Part shown: positions 1 through 5,265 of the stretch, one piece after another
Layout of the letters: each line of letters opens with the position of its first letter
Numbering within the stretch: position 1 is the first letter of the stretch
Assembly (NCBI RefSeq): GCF_013179805.1
Contig: NZ_SRRZ01000175.1
Location: forward strand, 1 to 12,282
Direction of reading: 5' to 3'
Origin: Microcoleus asticus IPMA8
Lineage (GTDB): Bacteria > Cyanobacteriota > Cyanobacteriia > Cyanobacteriales > Microcoleaceae
DNA: 12,282 nucleotides
Program-made: the position numbers and the translations under genes
The notes under the pieces: generated by a model
Database searches by the model: none
Seen by the model: only the letters and a program-made list of their open reading frames with translations
Told to the model about the DNA's origin: nothing

Positions 1-90
1 GTGTCAGACTAGGAGCCGGATGCAGTGAAAGCTGCACGTCCGCGTTCTGAAGGAGAGGTGTCCTGTGGTAACACAGGCATCGACTCTAAT
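1..90 (+). ncRNA. Group II intron 3' end (domains V and VI), partial
   Basis: The start of the window matches the 3' end of a bacterial group II intron. Domain V is at 13-47: it opens with GAGCCGG, has a GTGAAAG tip and closes with GTTC, as in the conserved catalytic hairpin. Domain VI follows, with stem CCTGTG/CACAGG (62-67 and 72-77) around a GTAA loop. A lower stem pairs GAG (55-57) with CTC (84-86) and leaves A83 as the likely branch-point adenosine. Position 90 would then be the last intron base, 7 nt after A83 and ending in AT, as is usual. Domain V is 35 nt instead of the usual 34, because one extra C (around 43) disrupts the lower helix opposite the AGC triad. The copy may therefore be inactive, or the base may be an error. 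The reverse transcriptase and domains I-IV would lie upstream of the window. The family is clear; the exact 3' splice site is inference. Confidence 0.8.
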
Positions 91-97
91 TAAATGG

Positions 98-124
98 GAG
101 GGGCGGGGAATAATATCCCCCCTC
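98..124 (+). other. GC-rich stem-loop just after the intron
   Basis: GGGGA (105-109) pairs with TCCCC (116-120) around an A/T loop, and GAGG (98-101) pairs with CCTC (121-124) across a three-base bulge. No T-run follows, so it is not a standard intrinsic terminator. It lies 7 nt downstream of the predicted intron end and may belong to the 3' exon, perhaps the end of an upstream gene. The rest of the 125-286 interval shows no gene. Confidence 0.35.
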
Positions 125-286
125 GACCCAACCAAAGAGGAAACTACAGTACACAACGTATTAAATTTAAGTCCCGTCACCTTACTTAATGTTTTGTTAC
201 ATACTTGTGATTTTCCCCGCGGACCTACTTAGATCAGTTTGATTGTTTACTCCATGCGATCGAGAATGTCTTATGCTTTGCGTCCT

Positions 287-302
287 AACCGCCTTGGCGG
301 TT
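287..302. promoter_or_regulatory. Palindrome upstream of comEC (candidate operator)
   Basis: AACCGCC and GGCGGTT form perfect 7-bp arms around TT. The site ends 18 bp before the comEC ATG and directly abuts the candidate -10 box. A two-base spacer suits a dimeric protein-binding site better than an RNA hairpin. No regulator can be named from sequence. Confidence 0.3.
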
Positions 303-310
303 GCTATACT
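302..310 (+). promoter_or_regulatory. Candidate extended -10 promoter of comEC
   Basis: TGC followed by TATACT (305-310) matches an extended -10 element (TGnTATAAT-like). There is no recognisable -35 hexamer at the usual distance. Transcription would begin near 317, leaving only about 3 nt before the ATG at 320. No Shine-Dalgarno sequence precedes that ATG, so the transcript could be leaderless. This is inference. Confidence 0.3.
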
Positions 311-319
311 TGCTAATTA

Positions 320-2929
320 ATGAATCAAGCAACGGGTGTCATTTTCTGTCTTGCCTACATTTTGGGATTGATTTCTACAGCGGTTCCTTGGGGTAGATAC
401 GGGATACTTGCTTTGGGAATAGCGGTGGCCATCGCCCTGCCAAAATTGTTGCGAAAATTTACTAAAAATTCTGTCAAAGTCACCAAGAAAAGACGCAGCA
501 GACAAAAAGAAAATGCTCTTGAAGAACCCTTAGAGGCGAGGGAAGAATTGAGTTTGTTGGAGATGCTGCCGAGAGCGAAATGGGTGTGGGCAGTTGCGGG
601 TTTGGTGGCATTTCTAGCTAGCGTTTATTTTGCAGTTCGATCGCCCCAACCGGCAATAGATGACATCAGTAAACTGATTCCGGCTGGCGGGAACACTCAA
701 GAAGTCGCAGTGACAGTTCGCGGTAGAGTTGCCAGTACGCCTCGATTGACTCGATCGGGTCGATCGCAATTTTGGCTAGAAACAGATTTAGTTAGCGAAA
801 TCAACGGCGGCGAGGGAGGAGCAGTCGTAAACCGCCCAGTATCCGGCCAACTCTATGTTACAGTCCCTCTTCTGCAAGCAACGGGTTTGTACGCCGACAA
901 TACGATCGCAGTTGTGGGATCTTTGTACAAACCGCAGCCGCCGTCGAATCCGGGGGCTTTTAATTTTCAAGCATATTTAGCCAGAGAAGGAGCTTTTGCA
1001 GGCCTCAAAGGGCGTCAAATTGACTGGACGAGAGAAAATGCGATCGCGGATGTAAATCGAGTTAACGGCCAAGCGGATGCTTTCTGGGAGCCAAGCGGAA
1101 TGCGGCCATCGAAAATTCAAGCGATGCGACAGCGGATCGTGCGATCGCAACTATCGCAGTTAAATGTTCCCGAAGGGCCCTTGATCGGTGCGATCGCCCT
1201 TGGCAAACAAGCAGTAGATTTACCTTACAACATCCGCGACTATTTTGTGCAGGCTGGATTGGCCCACGCGATCGCAGCTTCCGGCACTCAAGTTTCGATG
1301 GTTTTAGCCTTAGTTCTAGCTTTAACCAGGCGTTTTTCCAAACAATTACAATTTTGTTTTGGCGTTGGTGCTTTATTTTTGCTCGTGGGATTAACTGGCT
1401 TTGAACCTTCAGTATGCCGCGCCGCTTTGATGGGATTTGGAACATTATTTGCTTTGGTGCTGAGCCGCCAAGTTAAGCCGCTGGGATTGCTGTTAATCGC
1501 TGCTACTATTTTACTGCTAGTTAACCCTTTGTGGATTTGGGATTTAGGTTTTCAACTGAGTTTTTTGGCAACTTTGGGGTTAATAGTGACGACGCCGCCG
1601 CTGATGGCAAAGTTAGATTGGATGCCGCCCGCGATCGCTTCGATTATTGTGGTTCCGATCGCGGCTTCAATTTGGGTGCTACCGCTGCTACTTTACGTTT
1701 TTAGTGTGGTATCACCTTACAGTATTTTAGTCAATATTATTGCGGCTCCTTTGCTGTGGATTTTGAGTATTGGGGGGATGGTTAGCGCTTTAGCTGGATT
1801 GATTTTTCCGCCTGCTGGCAGTGTTTTAGCGCAACTGCTGGACTATCCGGCAAAAGGGTTAATTGCGATCGCCCAATATTTCTCGCAATTGCCTGGTAAT
1901 TCGGTAGCTGTCGGTCAAGTATCAGTGTTTCAGCTAATAGCGCTTTACAGTTTAATTTGCTGGGTTTGGGTCGGGGGAAGTTCGGCAACGAATTCTGTAA
2001 CGGATGTAACGGATAGAAGGAGGAAGGAAGAAAAAAGACGGAAGCCGGAAGCAGTCAGAGGAAAAAACCAGGAAAAGGGGAAAGGGAAGAAGGGGAAAAG
2101 CAGAGTTATTGCGCTGCCGATTTTTTCTGCGGCTTGGATTTTACCGCTGGCCGTTGTGGCGGGAATTAGCATCATAGTTTTGCCAGCTTGGCACGTTCAA
2201 GCATCTTTATTTCAAGTTACTTTGCTGGCGACATCTGGCGATCCAGTTTTAGTAATTCAAGATAGGGGAAAAGTGGCGCTAATTAATAGCGGTGATGAAA
2301 ATACCGTCAGGTTTACAGTGTTGCCTTTTTTGCAGCAGCAAGGAGTTAATTCTGTGAATTTTGCGATCGCCACTCACGGTCATTTAGGTTTGAGCGGCGG
2401 TTGGGGAAAATTACTAGAACGCTTGCCAATTAAAACATTTTATGATAACACTGCTACGAAACAAATTCACCGTGGCAACAATCAGGAATTTATGACGGCT
2501 GTGCAATCTCACCAAGGTGTTTACTTTCCTTTAGAAACTAACAGTACAGTTGATCTGGGTTCGACGCGGTTGCAGTTCGTGAATGCGGAGATTCCGGTGG
2601 TAGAATTCCTGGTGGGAAATCGAACTTGGTTGCTCGTCGGTGAAATGACACCGGAAGCGCAAAAAAAATTGGCAGCAACGGGAACCTTGAAGCCCGCTCA
2701 AGTGCTGTGGTGGTCGGGAAAAACCCTGACGGCTGAGTTATTAAGCGCGGTTGGGCCACAAGTGGCGATCGCATCTGCTAACGAAATCGACCCAGAAACC
2801 GTCGCCCAACTGCGCCAAAACAAAACCCAAATATTCTGGACAGGGCGCGACGGAGCCCTCCAGTGGACGCCAGCAGCCGGATTTAAGACCACCCTGGAAT
2901 CTGAAGAAAATCAAACTTCTTTTCTGTAA
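320..2929 (+). CDS. comEC: ComEC/Rec2-family DNA internalisation protein
   Basis: This 869-residue inner-membrane protein of the ComEC/Rec2 family forms the channel that carries single-stranded DNA into the cell during natural transformation. Hydrophobic N-terminal segments (about 7-40 and 87-105) flank a charged stretch. An OB/DUF4131-like region follows (about 125-235, with GRVAS and the PSNPGAFNFQAYL motif). The multi-pass competence domain spans about 270-550 and contains HAIAASGTQVSMV (316-328), PSVCRAALMGF (363-373) and GFQLSFLATLGL (410-421). A C-terminal metallo-beta-lactamase-like domain covers about 625-865. Its metal motif is degenerate: THGHLG at 685-690 keeps HxH but lacks the following DH, INSG (655-658) replaces IDTG, and GE (774-775) replaces GD. 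A lysine/glutamate-rich insert at about 566-595 precedes the last membrane segment. The ATG at 320 gives the expected membrane N-terminus. The gene appears monocistronic, with a tRNA downstream. Confidence 0.93.
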   Translation: MNQATGVIFCLAYILGLISTAVPWGRYGILALGIAVAIALPKLLRKFTKNSVKVTKKRRSRQKENALEEPLEAREELSLLEMLPRAKWVWAVAGLVAFLASVYFAVRSPQPAIDDISKLIPAGGNTQEVAVTVRGRVASTPRLTRSGRSQFWLETDLVSEINGGEGGAVVNRPVSGQLYVTVPLLQATGLYADNTIAVVGSLYKPQPPSNPGAFNFQAYLAREGAFAGLKGRQIDWTRENAIADVNRVNGQADAFWEPSGMRPSKIQAMRQRIVRSQLSQLNVPEGPLIGAIALGKQAVDLPYNIRDYFVQAGLAHAIAASGTQVSMVLALVLALTRRFSKQLQFCFGVGALFLLVGLTGFEPSVCRAALMGFGTLFALVLSRQVKPLGLLLIAATILLLVNPLWIWDLGFQLSFLATLGLIVTTPPLMAKLDWMPPAIASIIVVPIAASIWVLPLLLYVFSVVSPYSILVNIIAAPLLWILSIGGMVSALAGLIFPPAGSVLAQLLDYPAKGLIAIAQYFSQLPGNSVAVGQVSVFQLIALYSLICWVWVGGSSATNSVTDVTDRRRKEEKRRKPEAVRGKNQEKGKGKKGKSRVIALPIFSAAWILPLAVVAGISIIVLPAWHVQASLFQVTLLATSGDPVLVIQDRGKVALINSGDENTVRFTVLPFLQQQGVNSVNFAIATHGHLGLSGGWGKLLERLPIKTFYDNTATKQIHRGNNQEFMTAVQSHQGVYFPLETNSTVDLGSTRLQFVNAEIPVVEFLVGNRTWLLVGEMTPEAQKKLAATGTLKPAQVLWWSGKTLTAELLSAVGPQVAIASANEIDPETVAQLRQNKTQIFWTGRDGALQWTPAAGFKTTLESEENQTSFL
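2015..2100 (+). repeat. Purine-rich low-complexity tract inside comEC
   Basis: Nearly all A and G (GAAGGAGGAAGGAAG at the left, GGGGAAAGGGAAGAAGGGG at the right). It encodes about 29 charged residues containing RRRKEE, RRKPEAVRGK and KGKGKKGK, between the membrane part and the beta-lactamase-like part of ComEC. It resembles the purine-rich heads of the elements in rnhB and the radical SAM gene but lacks their pyrimidine-rich tail. The reading frame is kept. Confidence 0.6.
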
Positions 2930-2989
2930 AGATTTACAATGTGGCGCACTGTGCGGTAAAATACTTTTAGCTCACATCTCAAATCAATT

Positions 2990-3076
2990 GGAGAGGTGGC
3001 AGAGCGGTTGAATGCGGTAGACTCGAAATCTACTTTAGGGGTGACTCTAACGTGGGTTCAAATCCCACCCTCTCCG
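2990..3076 (+). tRNA. tRNA-Ser (anticodon CGA)
   Basis: This is an 87-nt class II tRNA. The acceptor stem is GGAGAGG (2990-2996) with CCTCTCC (3069-3075), plus discriminator G3076. The anticodon stem is GTAGA/TCTAC (3017-3021 and 3029-3033) around loop CTCGAAA, with anticodon CGA at 3024-3026, which reads UCG serine codons. A long variable arm, TTAGGG/CTCTAA with a GTGA loop, is the serine hallmark. The T stem GTGGG/CCCAC (3052-3056 and 3064-3068) encloses TTCAAAT. CCA is not encoded. A T5 run follows immediately (3077-3081). An integrase relic starts 80 nt downstream. Confidence 0.97.
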
Positions 3077-3156
3077 TTTTTCCTTTAAAAATCAATATTT
3101 CTGGCATCTCCATGCTTAAGATACAACCAGCAAAATAAGATAACTTGGTATATTTT

Positions 3157-3706
3157 ATGGGAGATTTTGCCGAAGATTTGGGGAAGATTAATGATTCCCT
3201 AGATCGAGTCCAGATCAGATCCAAGGGGAAGAGGTTTTACTTGCGAGCCACTTTCCCACCTCAGCCCGGTGATGGTGATAAACCGAAACGGTATGAGATT
3301 AGCAATGGATATGCAGCGCATTCAGAGGGGCTGAGATGTGCTAAAGCTAAGGCTCTATGAAAATTGAAGCTCAGCTATTGCGTGGAATGTTTGATTGGAC
3401 ACCGTGGGTCAACGGCAAGCAACAACCAATGGAACACTTGCCAAATTTGCCCGCCTCGAAGTTAAATTTACTGAATTAGTCGCTGGGTGCAGATCTAAAA
3501 TGCCCAGAGATTTGCCATCGGAACCCGGCATCCGCAACCAAGGTGTTGACCTAACGCCTTACCATTTGTGTGATGCCTATGCTGTTCGCGGGTCAGTTCT
3601 AGGAATTGACCCGGCGATCCTAGCTCGATGGATGGTTCACTCACTACAAGTTCACTTCGACAAATATCATCATCACATCAGTAAAAGGGATTTTGAAACC
3701 GCTTGA
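3157..3706 (+). pseudogene. Broken tyrosine recombinase (phage-type integrase) relic
   Basis: Fragments in shifted frames together resemble a cyanobacterial tyrosine integrase. From the ATG at 3157, the first fragment reads an N-terminal region with RFYLRATFPPQPG and KPKRYEISNGYAAHSEGL, the core-binding start typical of these enzymes, and ends at TGA 3358-3360. The next frame continues as IEAQLLRGMFDWTPWV (from about 3360) and ends at TAG 3477-3479. A third frame (to 3706) holds the C-terminal signature TPYHLCDAYAVRG, then ARWMVHSLQVHFDKYHHHIS. The catalytic LRH is changed to LCD and MGHS to MVHS; a candidate nucleophile tyrosine remains in DKYH. Most of the central catalytic domain is missing: roughly 180 codons remain against about 350-450 in such integrases. 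The position beside a tRNA gene fits integration at that tRNA. Assignment is from motif memory and is fairly firm; function is lost. Confidence 0.7.
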
Positions 3707-3830
3707 AAGCGAGCCAAAATTAACAATTTTATGGGCTAATAGATTTGATATTTCGCTCCCAAGTATTCACACTCTACCAATTGTATATGAAGTTGCATAG
3801 AATAAAAATACTGTTTAAAGGTGATTAGTT

Positions 3831-4180
3831 ATGGCACGCCAACTGATTATGGCGATCGCAGAAAGTGGAGAGAGTTTGGACCAACAACTAAAAACCAGTC
3901 TCACTGCTAGCGAGAAAGAATGATTGCAAATGTTATGGTGGGCCAAAACTGGAGAAATCACGATCGCATAAAACCCTTGCCGAACCTTTGGGACGCGATG
4001 CTTCAACGGTAACGGGCGTGGCTGCAAAAATATCGTCAAGGAGGATTGTCCCAATTGTTGGTAGTCAACAGTGCAAGAGTGAAAATCGCCCCACTTTAGT
4101 CTGCTAGGCTCTCGCCGGATTGCCAGAAACATTGCATTCGCAATTTATTAAACAAAAATTCAAAGCAGAAGTGTTTCTGA
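3831..4180 (+). pseudogene. IS630-type transposase N-terminus, decayed
   Basis: A ribosome-site-like AAGGTGA precedes the ATG at 3831. Read with corrections, the protein resembles the helix-turn-helix N-terminus of cyanobacterial IS630 transposases: LTASEKE, then LQMLWWAKTGEITI, KTLAEPLGRDASTVT and WLQKYRQGGLSQLL. It is broken by TGA at 3921-3923 (probably a former CGA), frame changes near 3968 and 4015, and TAG at 4097-4099. A further shift gives ALAGLPETLHSQF at 4108 onward. No DDE catalytic domain follows, so only the first third of a transposase is present. No terminal inverted repeats were found around it. Confidence 0.55.
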
Positions 4181-4460
4181 CACTTATGGAATTGCGCGAA
4201 CGACTGGCAGCAAGTTCTACAACAAATCACCCCTAAACTGTGGCAGTTCGCTATGTTCTTACAATTTCATTTTTGAAGCTTTATTCTATGCCGCTTCATA
4301 TTAATTTGGTATTAGAAACGAGCGAAGTTTATATTGTCGGGATAGATGCTCCTGCTTTTGTTAAAAATAATTCTCAACTTATGACCAACTGGCAGGCTGT
4401 GCGAAGTCAATTTGGATACTCTGGGCCATACACCCAAAATTGGTTTTGGTTGTAAATGAT
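4181..4460. other. Intergenic remnant DNA, no supported gene
   Basis: AT-rich sequence between the transposase relic and the inverted-repeat element. A 71-codon GTG-initiated open frame (4240-4455, +) has no recognised family, motif or ribosome site. It may be eroded transposon DNA. Confidence 0.4.
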
Positions 4461-4557
4461 ATCTAGCACCATTGTCAAGAACACGCTTTCCGACCTGTTC
4501 CACAACACATCAAGTTTTTCGTGCGGTGAGCCCCAGAGATTGAAAATGGTGCTAGAT
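4461..4557. mobile_element. MITE-like element with 18-bp inverted repeats
   Basis: ATCTAGCACCATTGTCAA (4461-4478) and TTGAAAATGGTGCTAGAT (4540-4557) are reverse complements with one mismatch, bounding a 97-bp segment with no coding capacity. The size and termini fit a miniature inverted-repeat transposable element. No clear target-site duplication is visible; a TA occurs at the left edge (4460-4461) but is not mirrored exactly on the right. It ends 15 bp from the rnhB stop, so its stem could also act as a 3' transcript structure for rnhB. Confidence 0.55.
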
Positions 4558-4572
4558 GTAAGATACAACTAA

Positions 4573-5265
4573 CTATTTTCGGCAAGGACTAAAGGACACC
4601 CGGTGAAAGACAGATACACCGCAACGTTGCAAAGCTAATTTATGTTTAGCAGTTCCATATCCTTTGTTATTTGTCAAGTCATATTCAGGATACTTAACAG
4701 CCATCCGCAGGATTAATTCATCGCGCCAAACTTTCGCCACAATACTAGCAGCAGCAATCTGAATCGATCGCGCATCACCCTTGATCATCGTCTCTTGCTC
4801 GATCGACAAATTGGGAATCCTTTGATTCCCGTCAACCAAACACAAATCAGGAGTAACATTCAGCTTCAGAATTGCGCGTTTCATCGCCAACAAAGAAGCC
4901 TGCAAAATATTCAAACGATCGATCTCCCGCACCGAAGCCGCACCAATTTGACAGTCAACCGCCACAGCCCGGATTTTTACGGCTAACCGACTCCGGGCTG
5001 CGGCACTCAACTGCTTGCTGTCGCGCACCCCGCAACTTGCTAATTCATCGAGAACTTCCTCGGGCAAAATGCAGGCTGCAGCCACCACCGGCCCGAACAA
5101 AGCCCCTCGTCCGACTTCATCCACACCTGCAATTACCAGAGTGTTCGAGGGAGAGGGGGAAAGGGGAAGATGGAAAGATGGGAATAGAGTAAAAATTTCT
5201 ACTTCTTCCTTCTTCCCTCGAACCTCGGACTTCTTCCTTCTTCCCTCGGACTTCATATCACTCAT
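4573..5265 (-). CDS. rnhB: Ribonuclease HII
   Basis: RNase HII cuts RNA in RNA-DNA hybrids and starts removal of single ribonucleotides from genomic DNA. From the ATG at 5265 the protein is 230 residues. Family motifs are clear: AGVDEVGRG (46-54, catalytic D49 and E50), FGPVVAAA (57-64), RDSKQLS (81-87), VDGN (D145), KGDARSIQIAAASIVAKVWRD (D164, D182) and the C-terminal HRVSFSP. About 36 extra residues (5-40, rich in RRKK/KKEE then LPLSPSP) lie before the conserved core, so the protein exceeds the usual 190-215. The ATG at 5265 overlaps the rne stop by 8 bp; a second ATG at 5256 starts 1 nt after it. Neither has a clear ribosome site, so coupling to rne translation is likely. The open frame extends upstream to 5460, but that part is rne repeat DNA in another frame and is not counted. 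Confidence 0.92.
   Translation of the reverse strand: MSDMKSEGRRKKSEVRGKKEEVEIFTLFPSFHLPLSPSPSNTLVIAGVDEVGRGALFGPVVAAACILPEEVLDELASCGVRDSKQLSAAARSRLAVKIRAVAVDCQIGAASVREIDRLNILQASLLAMKRAILKLNVTPDLCLVDGNQRIPNLSIEQETMIKGDARSIQIAAASIVAKVWRDELILRMAVKYPEYDLTNNKGYGTAKHKLALQRCGVSVFHRVSFSPCRK
5146..5256 (-). repeat. Heptamer-head / pyrimidine-tail insert at the 5' end of rnhB
   Basis: On the coding strand it begins with two exact copies of a 20-nt unit, CGAGGGAAGAAGGAAGAAGT (5229-5248 and 5201-5220), made of GAAGGAA heptamers. An AT-rich spacer follows, then a pyrimidine tail ending CCCCCTCTCCCTC. It encodes EGRRKKSEVRGKKEE then LFPSFHLPLSPSPS. The 14-nt string GAGGGAGAGGGGGA (+ strand, 5147-5160) recurs exactly at 9663-9676 in the matching insert of the radical SAM gene. 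Confidence 0.7.

Noticed and set aside
4240..4455. 71-codon open frame with GTG start
   Set aside because: No ribosome site, motif or family; lies between mobile-element relics.
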